Shown here in pieces: positions 47,500 through 58,452 of a stretch of 64,000 nucleotides of DNA. Source of the stretch: Motacilla alba alba (taxonomy: Eukaryota; Chordata; Aves; Passeriformes; Motacillidae); NCBI RefSeq assembly GCF_015832195.1, contig NC_052027.1, forward strand, positions 14,938,149 through 15,002,148, in the 5' to 3' direction. The notes below the pieces were generated by a model. That model was not told the origin of the DNA, did not search any database, and saw only the letters and a program-made list of their open reading frames with translations. The first letter of the stretch is position 1. Every line of letters begins with the position of its first letter. The position numbers were made by a program, and so were the translations under genes.

Positions 47500-48086
47500 A
47501 TCTTAGAATCACAGAATTACCAGGTTGGAAGACATCTTCAAGATCATGAAGTCCAACCCATGCCCCTACACCTCAACTAAACCATGGCATCGAGTGCCAC
47601 ATCCACTCTTTTTTTAAACATATCCAGGGATGGGGACTCCACCACCTCACTGGGCAAACCATTCCAGTACTTTATCATTCTTTCTGTAAAAAACTTTTTC
47701 CTAATATCCAACCTATATTTCCCAGCTTAAGACTGTGTCCTCTGGTTCTGTCAGTTGCTGCCTGGAGAAAGAGACCAACCCCCACCTGACTACAGCCACC
47801 TTTCAGGGAGTTGTAGAGAGTGATAAGGTCACCCCTGAGTCTCCTTTTCTCCAGGCTGAACACCCCCAGCTCCCCCAGTGGTTCCTCTCAGGGTTTGTGT
47901 TCCCAGCCCCTCTCCAGCCTTGCTGCCTCCTCTGGATGTGCTCCAGCATCTCAACGTCCTTCCCAAACTGAGGGCCCAGAGCTGGACACAGCACTCGAGG
48001 TGTGCCCTCACCAATGCTGAGTCCAGGGGAAGGATGACCTCCCTGCTCCTGCTGGCCACACCATTCCTGATACAGGCCAGGAATAG
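47500..48086 (-). mobile_element. CR1 LINE fragment, minus orientation, well preserved
   Basis: The plus strand shows the reverse complement of a CR1 3' end starting at its terminal repeat: 'tagaatcacagaattaccag', 'gttggaagacatcttcaaga', 'agtccaacccatgccc', 'gggatggggactccaccac', 'gttgtagagagtgataaggt', 'ctccttttctccaggctgaa', 'ctggacacagcactcgaggt' and 'ctgatacaggccaggaa'. It is one of the least diverged copies in the window. It lies tail to tail with the plus copy at 46526-47305. The 114- and 106-residue minus frames at 47803-48149 are parts of the repeat. Confidence 0.94.
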
Positions 48087-50175
48087 GTAATGGACAAGAA
48101 TGGAAACCACCTTTGAAACACCCTGTGTCTGGAATGCACTTCTGCACAAATTTCCCTGGACTGTTCTTGTGTCACTGAAGCTACTCCTGGACTTTGTGTG
48201 TGGTATTGGGTGGGGTTCTACTCTTTATTGATGTACACAGTGAATCAGAATAGCAACCTCTCACCCTGTTGGGGTTCTCTTTGTAGATTTAAACTTTTAA
48301 TTTCCATCTGAAGGTGCTAAATATTTTGACTGCAGAATGGGGAAATGCTGCTGCCCTCACACCATGTCGATCAGGGTGTTAAAAAGGCACCAGAATGACT
48401 TTGCTGTCTGACCTACTGCTGTTATTTCTGATGGCACTAACAGTGCTGTCACAGAAAACCAGAGCAAGGGAAAAAGGCATTATTCAGTCTAGAGAGAAAA
48501 TTGTGGTAACCAGAGAGATGGGACAGGAGTGACTGAGGTTCCTCCAGCAGAACACCTCCTAGCCTCCTAGCTCTGCTGCCTCCTTTGTCACCTTGGTGGG
48601 GTGTCAGGCAGGACCTGGACATTAATGAACAAAAGGAGGCTTGAATGTGGCAACTGCTAATTGCAGACAAGTGTGGGAGTGATGATGCCAAGATTGTCAC
48701 TGTAATGCCAAAAAGATCCAACTGGAGTGCTTAAAATTCAGTCATGTAGGATTGTATTTAGAACCTGTTCTCACCTCTCATGGTGGCTCTACGCAAATCC
48801 TGCTGGATTATCATCACTCTTCAAAGCCAAGGACACATCTGAAGTTCCTAAATTTGGGTAGAATTTTAGACTTTTTTTTCTCTGTAAGCACCGGTTGTCT
48901 CTGGTTGATCCTTTTGTGTGCTGGGGTCCCATCTTACACATGAGGGTGTTGGAGATCCTCTGCAGTTGTGCCCAGACTCTGCTTCCCAGTGCTGAATGGC
49001 CTTGCAGTTCACACCATCCCTGCCTGGCAGGGACGTGCAGGGAGCTGGTGGCAAGAGACACAACCTCTTTTGCCACCAAGCATGGCTGGGGAAAGCTTTG
49101 TCTCCTCTGTCTTGTGCTTTGAAATGTCTGCTCAGGGCAGCTTTGATTCTAGGAAAGGCTGTTCCCTTGGAGGGGTATAAATCTGTGCACAAAAATCCCT
49201 CCCTTCCAGCTGACACCATGTGCCATGTTTTTATGCTTCTGTTGGCCTCAGTGTTTTATGTATAGTCCCTGAATAATATTTGCAAAAGGTAGAATTGCAC
49301 CACCAATCTCTTCCCTCAGAGTGTTTCCCTGCTTCTGCAGGAGCTGATGCTGGGCTGTAGAAGACAATAGGTGGACCAGGGGAAACATGTCCAAATTATT
49401 TCATCAGCCTTGCATTGAGTTAATCCTCTGAAGACCTGAAGGGAAATGTGGAGTGGTGCCAAGATTTGGGGTCTGAGTCCAGCTCTTTCCTGCATCAGCT
49501 CATGGCTTCCTTAGTCTGCCCTCTGATAAACCTGCATGTGAGTCCAAGTGCTTTAACATTGCTCAAGAAGAGGCAGTACTGCAGAGGTGTGTCCAGTACA
49601 CACAGCATATCCATGGGGTGGATGCAAAGGGGCTCAGGGAATGCCAAGGCTGCTCCCAGTGTAACCACAGGCCACGAGAAGAGCCCTTGTCCTCGCTCAA
49701 GGAGCAAGTTGTTACTGGAGGAGGAGACCATGAAGTGTTTGTGAGGGTTAAAAGTGGAATGGAAGTCAGGACTGGCCCCACCAACTGAAGTGTTGGGTTT
49801 GAGATAAGCAGATGTCAAATCTCTCTCTCAACTTCCCCATCAGAAACAAAATGTTGGAGTTTTCCCCCCATTATTTTAGCCAGAGTGACCCTTGATTTTC
49901 CATCAGGGTCATGTTACATCAGCAGTCAAAGGTCACTGTAAGTGTCTGCAGCCACAACCTGCAAACCTTCCCCTGCCAGGACCATCCTGTCTGTCCTGAG
50001 GCAGCCAGGGTCTATCTCCTGGTGGCTGCTCATGGACAGGAGGGACCACTTAAGGGCCTAGTCCTGGCATAGCTTTCAACCCTTTGGGTGCAAAAAGTAC
50101 ACTTAAAAGAGGGTTAACAGCTGCATTTTCTCTTTTCTGAAGAATTTAGAGAGTTCTGGGTTTTCGGTTGCTTGC

Positions 50176-50187
50176 TTTTTTTTTTTT
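50176..50187. repeat. Poly(T) run, 12 bases
   Basis: Uninterrupted T run on the + strand. Confidence 0.95.
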
Positions 50188-52506
50188 AAGAAAAGAAAAC
50201 AAACAGTGCTGAATTTCAGGTGAAGAGCATTGCAAAAATAGAGGCCATCAAAACACAGCCCTCATCTCGATTGCATTTTTTTCCTAGAAAACTGTCAAAG
50301 TCAGCAATTTAAATGTACCTTTAAAGTACAAAAATGCAGATTTTTTACAAGCGTACTCAACTGGTTTCCAGTTTTCCAACTGAAAATGCAAAAATCATCT
50401 TTACCCAAGATTCTGGTGAGTGATCTTGTCCTGCCCAGACAGTTGGGTTTGATAAGGCTTTGAGGAAATCAACCTTGCCAAAGGCAATCTCTGCCTCAGC
50501 ACCACTTGGGCCATCATCTTTTTCTTGGAAAGCCTTGCTCTAACTTCAGCTCCCTGGGCTTATTCCACACCCTGCTGCTGGTGCAGGGGGGCTGATGTTT
50601 GGTGTTGCTTACTAAGGCAAAGGGGTGCAGGGATGTGTGGTTTGAGCCAACTCTGAGAGAGATAAGAGGCTGAGTAATCAGCAAGGCAAGGGGAAATTTG
50701 GCAAGGTCCCTTCAGGGAGACTGGGAACAGCCAGGGCACCCCTGGCAGAGTGGAATACTGGTTGAGTCTGTCCCAAGTGGAAATGGTTGTGCACAGAGTT
50801 CTTGCTGTGGTCTGGGGACAGGAGGAAGAACTTGTTTATTATTAGCTCATGGCATCAGTATTCTGGAAGGAGATGAAGGAGGAGGTGGGAGTTGATGGAG
50901 TTGCTCTGTGCTCATCCCTCTGAGTTTGTGGGCTCATAAGGAAACATGCAGAACTGCATGGGGCCAAATTGTCTGTCAGCCAGGGGAATGATGCCTTTGC
51001 TGTAACTTTGGCCATGGGTACAGAGCTGTGGCTGGAGGAGAGCTGCTTCCTTGACTATATTCAGCTACTGAAAATGGTGTGCAAGTGACTTCGGTCTGTC
51101 AGAACGCCCTGAGATTCCCTGATTCCTCCTACCTTATGCTCAGGGCAAGAGCAGAGGATCTGGCCCTGAGTGAGTTTTTGTTTCTTTGGGTGTTTCAGAT
51201 GCTCTGTCTCAGCGTTAGCACTGAAGGCACAAGGAGGCCCTCAGCACCCCAGACAGAGCACCCTCATTAACAGCACTGTGTTAATGAGGGTTCTTCCGTG
51301 CAGGTGCCCTGCACTGGAGCTGACTCTCCTCTTAAGAGAGCTCAGGAGCTGCAGGGAATGATGCTGAGTGTGAGGAACAAGCCCTTAACTCGCTGACATG
51401 CATTTTGGCTCAAGCACTGTCTCAGTGTGACACATTTTATTGCTTTAGTGGCCTGTGGCTGCTCAGTAGAGCAGAAGGCTGCTGGGGTATTTTGTTCTGG
51501 TGCATTACTCTGAGTCCCTGAAGGACCTTACCCAGTCTGGGCATCCCCCAGCAGCAGAGCTTGCCTGGGGCTGGGAGCTGCTGGAGAGCAGGGCAGGGAG
51601 CTGTGTGCTGGCAGAAGTGGCCATCAGTAGCCAGCTTCCTATGGCCATCTTCTGGAGGCTCAGAAAAAGGGGCAGGGGGGACGGTCTAGTATTTGATGGG
51701 AGCAAACATTAAATTTTACCAAACTGTTCCTTGGATTTCCTGCCTATGTGGGGTCAGAGGGATGTTGAAACTTCAAGAAATGTGAAGAACTGTGCAGGTG
51801 AGCTGAATTGGAGACCTCCTGTACACACATGCAGTCTACCCCGTGTAAGTGGCTACAGGACGTGAATCTGAGAAATCATTGTGTAATTTGTATTTCTGCA
51901 CATAAGTAGATATTTCTATATTTGGCGTGAGGAAAAGAACTCCAGTGTGAACACAAGAGAATCCCATATGGCTGATCTGAAAAGAAAATGTGGAATATTA
52001 AGTTGTTTTTAGTGTTTCTAGTGCTGTATTTGTACTCTCTGTCCTTTGGACGAATAGATGAGACAATGCAGTACCTCTAGTGCAAACCCCCCACCCCAAA
52101 CCCAAAACTAACTACAAAACCAAACAAAAAACCCCAGCCAAACTAAATAAACACACTTAAAGAATGAAACTCTTAGGTGTATGGACCAACCTGGAAGTTC
52201 TGAGACAGTGACAAAGCACTGAGTTGCCAGCTGAAGAGGCAGATGACTTTGACTGTCCTCTCTTCTCCCAAGCAAATCTTTCTGAAACACTGAAGACCTT
52301 TATAGCTGTAAATACTCATCCCTCACAGTTGACCTTGCATGTCACTGGAAGGAAAATGCTACAGCTTTTTAGTGGGTTGATCCACTTTGTGCTGGTTTCT
52401 CACGGAGAACGAAGGAATTTTTGCTAAACTTTGAAAGGTCAGTCTCCATGGCTGGCCAAGAATCTGGAGCTAAGTGATAAATGGGACATATTTCTGTCCT
52501 GTAGTG

Positions 52507-52531
52507 TTTTTTTTTTTTTTTTTTTTTTTTT
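52507..52531. repeat. Poly(T) run, 25 bases
   Basis: The longest homopolymer in the window, followed within 60 bp by further T/G-rich sequence (tttttgggggtttttttg). Such tracts are prone to length error in sequencing. Confidence 0.95.
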
Positions 52532-52718
52532 GCTAATGCTGTAAATAGTTTTGTGGGGTTTGATTTTAGTTTTTTGGGGGTTTTTTTGTTCGTTTTTAAG
52601 GACCAAAGTGCTCAAATCCAAATTTGGGAACAGGTTTAGCCAAGAAGTGGTATCTGTGGTTGGTGGAAATATCAGCCAGAAGAAACTGGTTCCTTGGTTC
52701 TTGTTTTCAAAGTGATTG

Positions 52719-52724
52719 TTTTAA
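52719..52724 (-). terminator. Possible poly(A) signal ATTAAA (minus strand)
   Basis: The plus strand reads TTTAAT, giving ATTAAA on the minus strand about 890 bp beyond the stop of the candidate minus-strand gene at 53606. It is the nearest common poly(A)-signal variant I noticed downstream; no AATAAA was found between. A six-base word alone is weak evidence. Confidence 0.12.
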
Positions 52725-52941
52725 TTCTGCTGTTGGTTTTCTTAAATTTGTGGCTTTATGGAACCCACTTTGCCTTTTGGACAGCAGAAGGTGCCTTGGG
52801 TAGCTGAACTGCAGAAGAAGCCAACTTCATTGGGTTGTAGGAGGGGCTGGAAGCTTTAGAGAGGAAATGTAGCCTCCTGCATCCTTAGGTTTCATTGTTT
52901 AGACCTTTTCTGCCCTGCAAATACACCCCCCACTCCTACAG

Positions 52942-53045
52942 CAAGCCAGCAAGAGCAGCGAGTGGACTGGTGTTCTCTGTAGCTGGGTTTCACTGCATTT
53001 CTTTAGCTCTGCTGAGGGGTTTGAGCTTTGTGGCACTAAGCTCTG
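52942..53045 (+). other. Candidate exon, 104 bp
   Basis: A C/T-rich acceptor ('cccactcctacag' ending at 52941) and a strong donor (CTCTG followed by GTAAGT at 53046) enclose 104 bp. One frame is open throughout, starting QASKSSEWTGVLCSWVSLHF, with two bases left over. A second acceptor inside ('gcatttctttag') would give a shorter 39-bp form. It lies antisense to the possible 3' UTR of the minus-strand candidate at 53606-54253, and both need not be real. Confidence 0.18.
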
Positions 53046-53317
53046 GTAAGTGGAGGGCAGTATGAAATGCTTGTGTGCATGGATCCAGCTGGAATCTGCT
53101 CAGCAGTGTCATCAGCACTGTGCTAATAACACAAGGTGACATCCCTGGGGCTGGCAGGAGCTTGTTGGAATGGTGAGGTTGGGTGTTGGTATCCTGACTG
53201 CAGAGGAATCCTGCTTGTCTGCCCCCTGTTCACAGCACAGGAAGGATCATTTCCTGAGATGCTCTGGAGGGATGGAGAGAAATCAGATCTGGAATGGCTT
53301 AAGCTGAGTTTTTGTTG

Positions 53318-53331
53318 TTTTTTTTTTTTTT
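53318..53331. repeat. Poly(T) run, 14 bases
   Basis: Uninterrupted T run on the + strand. On the minus strand it is a run of A downstream of the candidate stop codon at 53606; the candidate keeps an intron, so this is not a processed-pseudogene tail. Confidence 0.95.
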
Positions 53332-53605
53332 AAGCCTGTTGAATGTCACATCGTGCAAGCAAAGACTTATTGAGGAGGAGAGCTTATTAGAACACATTTC
53401 AAAAATAGTTGAAAATTGAGCATATTTGAATTTTTGTGACTAAATTCTTAGGACCTGATGCCTCCTCAAGCTAGGATGGAAGAACATAGCCATCCCATTC
53501 ACCCACCAGTGGGGGAGGTCCAGCTGCTCCCAGGTACCATCAGACTCTTGCCACAGAGGTGTCCTCTCCTTGGTCCCACAGAGCTGCACCAGAGCCAAGC
53601 TGTGG

Positions 53606-53642
53606 TCAGTGTGGGTGCTGCTTCTTGGCAGCAGAGCCAAAG
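53606..53642 (-). other. Candidate terminal coding exon (C-terminus) of an unidentified gene
   Basis: On the minus strand a very strong acceptor (a long C/T tract ending 'gcactttttcctacag') precedes 53642. With the two bases left by the candidate upstream exon (54021-54253), the frame reads SFGSAAKKQHPH and stops at TGA (53608-53606). The implied intron, 53643-54020, is 378 bp with a GTGAGG donor. The basic tail continues the Lys- and Ser-rich character of the upstream exon. The protein family is not recognised. Only the coding part of the exon is marked; a 3' UTR would continue leftward. Confidence 0.35.
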
Positions 53643-54020
53643 CTGTAGGAAAAAGTGCTTAAGAGAGAAAAAACCAGAATAGATTTCTCCACAAAAGCAC
53701 TTTGCTTAGCGTAATCCTGGCTATCTTGTTTTGGGGAGGGGAACAGCATGCTTTTGTGGCTGGGTGGGCTGGGGAGCAGGGACAATGCAGCTGCAGGGTG
53801 AAGCTCAGCCTCACTGTCCTCACCTGTCTGCAGTTCACCTCTTATTTCTCCTGAAATTCACTGAGAAGAGTCCTTGTTCCCTGTGATCCTCAAGTCTCCT
53901 ACTCAAGGGTTTGAAGAACACTCCTCCTCCTCTCCAGCAGGATGGGTGCTGCTAGGCTGACCTCACTTGAAACCACTTCATTGCTCACCAAGGCCGTGCC
54001 TGCCTGTGGGGTCACCTCAC

Positions 54021-54253
54021 CTTCTCTTGAGCTCTGTGCTCCTGGGTGACTGTTCTTGGGAGGATTTGAGCTTCTTGTCTGAGACAAGTGCTGAGCTGAA
54101 TGAGTTGAACAGGCTGCTCCAGCTCATGTCAGACATGTCCTTCTGCTTTGTCTGTGAGGACACTGAGGGCTGCCTTACCACCATCAACTCCTTCTTCTTG
54201 TGCTTTTCTGCAGCCTTTGTCTTCTGTAGCAGCTTGGGTTTAAACACCTGGTG
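54021..54253 (-). other. Candidate penultimate coding exon, Lys/Ser-rich, unidentified gene
   Basis: The minus strand has an acceptor (ending 'catgtgactttcag') before 54253 and a good donor (AGAAG followed by GTGAGG) after 54021. The 233-bp segment is open for 77 codons plus two bases, starting HQVFKPKLLQKTKAAEKHKK and ending SPRSTELKR. It has about one Lys in six, clusters of Ser, and few Cys or Trp, unlike the chance frames elsewhere in the window. It joins in phase to the next exon and reaches a stop 12 codons later. It looks like a disordered, basic C-terminal region. The plus strand is also open here (53967-54257) but with Cys- and Phe-rich composition. No homologue is recognised, and no earlier exon could be assigned. 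Confidence 0.38.
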
Positions 54254-56191
54254 CTGAAAGTCACATGGAAATGTGTTTCCCGTCCAGTCAGTCAGCTTTA
54301 TGGTGTTTAAATGTCCTCATAATATCTTCCATTAAGGCTTCAGCCTGAGGTAGTATCTCTAACTGAAATTTATTCCCAAAGAATTACTTGCTGCTGATAT
54401 TTTGGTCATCAACAGCCTTTTTAATTGAAAGCCTTATCAGTGTGGTAGCTCAGCTCCCTGGTGTCTCCCTGTCCGTGCTCTGTGGCCCCACAGTGGGCTC
54501 AGCTCAGCTCAGTGTGCTCCTGCCTCTCCAAGAGCTGGAGCACAGCTCTCCGCTGCCACTGATCCAAGTGCTTGGCAGAGGCACAGCCTGTTTCTAAAAT
54601 TGTCTCCAAGATAGTTTTCCATGGATTTGCATCTCCCAGACAGCCGAGCAGGATGGTATTTTATATGGTGTCATTGTTTGTTTAGCTAATGAGGTAGGGA
54701 AAAACAAAGGGCTGGGATCCTTGGCTCTATGAAACAGCTGTCAACAAGCACCCCGAGAGAGTGGATGAGCAGGGACCGAGCAGCCAGGGCACTGAACCGG
54801 GGCTCTGAGGGATGGTTTTGATTCCTGACTCTACACAGTCATGGATGAAATGCAAATAAGGATGCCTCAGCCCAAAAAGTGGAGGGACATTGTGGGAAAT
54901 GTATGCCTTTTGCTGGTTCTCTCCCAGGGAGCAGCTGCTGCTGGAGACCAGTTTTTGTTTGCCACTGCCCACCTGGAAAGAAGGTGATCCCTTCTGCAAA
55001 CATTCCTGGAGTCTTCCTTAGGGAAGAACTTGCCTGCAGAAGGGTGGATTCCCTCCCTCATGCCTTGTGCCCTACCATGTAATCTGGGCCATTCCTTTAG
55101 TTGTTTTTATCTGATGCTGAGGAGCCTGGAGGAAAGCCCCTGCCCAGAGGAGCTCTGCTGGAGAGCAAAAAGCACAAGGAAAACAATAAAATATCTTCCT
55201 GCAGCCCCTCTTTAGTTTGCCATTTTGACTTCAGATGCAAGCTGCCATAATTTCCACATGGAGCAGCCACATGAAAAGCACCACTAAACAGTTCTCTGAG
55301 TTTCTCAACAAGAAACACAGCAGCTAAATATATTTAATCTGTGTGTATTGTTCATCTTGGCTTTAATTTCCTGTTCTCAAAAGGTTTAGGAATTTAAGCC
55401 CATGAATCATTACTGAAGCTGTTAATGCTTGGAGCCTTTTTCAGAAATGGAGATAAAGGAACTGATATTAATACCAGCTTAGCACAAATTTAGCCAGAAC
55501 AACTCTGTGGGAACTTCCTGCCATCCCAGAGATACCTCTTGGTTTCTAACCATGACAAAAGCTGCTATGAAGTGGGTAGATGGATGAAATCATTCTCCCC
55601 CAGGTAAACAGGATGCATCCGTTTAAAAACATCTCTCTGGCAGGTTGTGGGCTGCATCATGCCCATCTGGAGACCTCCAGAGCACTGTACTGTTCCTCTG
55701 TTTCTAAAATTGCTGCATGTATTGAAGCAGGGACTTTTTCAGAGTGCAGTCATGAGATTTCTCTGGGGCTGGAGGTCATGTGCTTATTCAGGCTGAATAA
55801 AAGATTGGAAGAAATCTTTGCTCAGTTCCATTTCACTGGGCTGTCAGGTGGCTGCTTTTATACCTGCAGGATCCTCCCAAAGTCCTAACCTCAACAGGCT
55901 CCCAGGTATGTCAGAAACAAGCTCTGGCTGTGAAATGCTTCAGTAAAGGATGGTGGCTTCCACTTCTCTGCAGATGGAACAGGATTTGTTGGTAAATCAA
56001 GTTAGTAATCTCCTTCCAAGAGTCTGGTTTTGCTGGAAGACCATGCCAGACTTCCTTTGAATCCTGTGGGATTGAACACTGAAGGTCAAAACAGGAAGTC
56101 CAGGAGAACTCATAGAAGGGTCCTAACTAGTGATTGAAGTCAGAAGTGAAACAAAACTATGTGGGGATTTTTTGTCTTGGCTTTAGTTCTA
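54254..56191. other. Unique non-coding stretch
   Basis: No recognised exon. It contains a POU octamer with neighbouring homeodomain/forkhead-like words at 54610-54720 and an AT-rich section at 55320-55490. A 102-residue plus frame at 55580-55888 has no identifiable domain. If the minus candidate at 54021-54253 is real, this would be part of its upstream intron. Confidence 0.4.
54610..54720. promoter_or_regulatory. POU octamer and TGTTTGTTTAG block
   Basis: An exact octamer ATTTGCAT (54625-54632) is followed by GTGTCATTGTTTGTTTAGC, which combines a SOX-like ATTGTT, a forkhead-like TGTTTGTTTA and then CTAATGAGG. The combination of POU, SOX, forkhead and homeodomain words in about 100 bp is enhancer-like. 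Whether it is conserved is not known. Confidence 0.22.
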
Positions 56192-56290
56192 GAATTTCAT
56201 AGAAATAGAAAATTACTGAGGTGGGAAGTGACTTCTGGAGGTCTTTTAATCCAATCCCCTAGTCACAGCAGGGCCAACTGCCTGGTTGAT
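56192..56290 (-). mobile_element. CR1 LINE 3' remnant, minus orientation
   Basis: The plus strand reads 'tttcatagaaatagaaaatt', 'gaggtgggaagtgacttctg', 'gaggtcttttaatccaatcc' and 'cagcagggccaactgcctg', the reverse complement of the CR1 terminal region (normally '...ggttggaagggacctctggaggtcat...'). Only about 100 bp remain and divergence is moderate. Confidence 0.85.
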
Positions 56291-58322
56291 AATAGTTATA
56301 AACATGAGTGTTCAGAGGAAGCTGCCTCATTCTTATTTGATTTGTACCTTTGGGGAGCATAAAAGCATAGAAGCTACAAGGCAGCTGCAGGAAAATGTTT
56401 GGAAGGAACACACTTCATCCTCCTGAGAAGGGTTGCTCTAATGATTGCTCTTTTCAGGATGGAAGAGAAATGGTCTGGTTTCTAGCATCTTCCTTCCTCC
56501 ACTTCCCTCAGGAAAGGGAAGGCCCTGGTGTAGAGGAGGCAGTCCTGCTTCATCTTGCTGCCTGTGCTGGGGGTGTGCTGGAGAGCTGCTGCTAAGTGGA
56601 AATTGTGCTGTGACTGGAGCCCCTGCTGCCCAACAAGTGTATGGGGGGAGGAGGCATGGGCATAAGGGGCAGGAGGCAGAGCAGTGTTGTGCTGGCTCAG
56701 GGGAGGGCCTGGATCTCCAGCCGTGCTGTACCAAGTCATTCCATGCCCTGGTGGTGGTGGAGCTGCAGCAGGTTTGTGCCAAGTGAAAGCAGTACCCTGT
56801 TTGGGAAGAACTGCACTATTTGCTTGTGTATTTATGAAAATAGAGGTGAACTCTAATGAGTAATAAGAACATGCTTACAAATACATCTGTAGTTTACATT
56901 TTTCTCTTCTAAAACTCTGTCTTTAAAGTGTTAGAGACTTACAAAGCAAAATGCTAAGAAATGCATCCCCTGAGAGCTGCAGCTCCCAGTACCAGAAATG
57001 GCAGCTGAGTCTGAGTACCTCAGGGTGTTCCTTGTGGTCCTTTCAGCAAAGCACCTGTGAGCACATTGTGGGCAGTCTAGATTCCCTCCAAACTCCCAGC
57101 AGAGCCCTGTGACCTGCTTGCTTCTCAGGAAGGAAAAGCCTCTGTCGCCTCCTCACCTCTGTTTTCCATCATCAAGGAGCTTGAGTCTCTGAGGCTGCAG
57201 CCCATGGCCGTATCTCTTCCTTTCACAGAGTGCTCTGGAGCCACTCCTGCCCCTGGAACAAGTGCACTCAGAGCCAGAAAGCATCAGGCTCAGTCGGAGC
57301 CTCTGGGGCTGTCTCTCCATCTGTTTGTTTAATGACGCGCAGCAGCCTCATCTCCGACTTCGCCCCTCAGGACAATAATCCACTCTGATGTTCAGGCCAG
57401 CCAGCTATTCTTCCCAGACCAGACTGTGGTTGGGGCACTGTAGGCCAGAGAAGGCTTAAAAGTCTTTTTATGAATAGCTTTATGGCTCAAAATGTTGCTC
57501 TGAGATCTGCAGGTCACACAGAATACTCGCTGGAGTTTGCCTGCTTGTTTTCTGCTGAAGGAAAGCATGCGCCTCAAAATCCAGATATGCTGATTCCTGA
57601 GATCACTGAGTGAGAGTGGCAAGGCTTTAGGGAAGAGAGACTTCAGTGAACTGCTGGTTTCAAAATGCTTTTTTTAAAAATCCATGGTCTTTGGTGTGAG
57701 AAAGTGGAATGGCTTGTTTCTATACCGATGTTAAGGTGACAGAAGGGAATAGTGGCAGGGGCCCTATTCCTAACCATATTCCCTTAGGAATGCCCAGGTG
57801 GTACTAGTCTGAGTGAAATATCCCCAAGAAAGGAAATACATCCAGGGATATTCTTTGGGTTTAGTGCCCTATTAAATAAGGGGAAACATACCCTGGGGAT
57901 CAAAAAAGAAAAAGAAAATATTTGTCTTTCCCATAGTCCATTACTAGGTCTTCCCTTTTGTTTTGGAGGTGGAGATTGTGTGCAGTAATTCCAGCATATT
58001 GTATCTCACATTGTGTCTCTCAGGCGGAACAGAGAGGTTACCCAGCTACTCTGGTTCGGTGCATGAGCCCTTGAACAAAAAGGGGTTCTGTTCTGCCATG
58101 TGCAACCTGGGCCTAAGGCACTGTGAACGAGACTTTCTGAAGCAGGTGATATGACCTTAAGCTTTTGTAAGCTCCATGTGCTCTTGGCTCACCATGGGAC
58201 CAGAAGAAGATTCTTCTGGGGCCCTAGAGAAAGAGGTCTGGGAATGGCAGGGACAGCTACTCCACCTGCTCTGCCATCGAGAAACTCACACCAGCCAAAT
58301 ATCCACGTCTGAACATCTGCAG

Positions 58323-58390
58323 TGGCTGGCAAAAGCAGTGCCAGGCTGGATGAAATGCAAGCCCTGAATTACAGAGACAGATGGAGCAGG
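58323..58390 (+). other. Candidate exon A, 68 bp
   Basis: Acceptor-like 'tctgaacatctgcag' precedes 58323, and a strong donor (GAGCAGG followed by GTAAGA) begins at 58391. After two initial bases the frame is open for 22 codons (AGKSSARLDEMQALNYRDRW, then SR) and ends on a codon boundary. It joins in frame to candidate exon B, but the intron between them would be only 62 bp, near or below the usual vertebrate minimum, which argues against the pair. Confidence 0.18.
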
Positions 58391-58452
58391 GTAAGAAGGA
58401 GGCATGGGTCAGAGGGAAGCAGCAGCTGAAGCGTGCAGGCAGCTCTCTCCAG

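Larger units (their letters stand above)
48087..52718. other. Unique non-coding stretch
   Basis: No recognised gene. It contains T runs at 50176-50187 and 52507-52531 and T/G-rich sequence up to about 52590. Overlapping frames at 48752-49265 on both strands and 49448-49818 have no recognisable domains. Scattered AATAAA words on the minus strand (for example near 51437) could serve as poly(A) signals for a leftward transcript, but nothing ties them to a gene. Confidence 0.45.

Noticed and set aside
47803..48149. 114- and 106-residue minus-strand frames as possible proteins
   Set aside because: They lie almost entirely within the CR1 copy at 47500-48086 and are shadows of that repeat.
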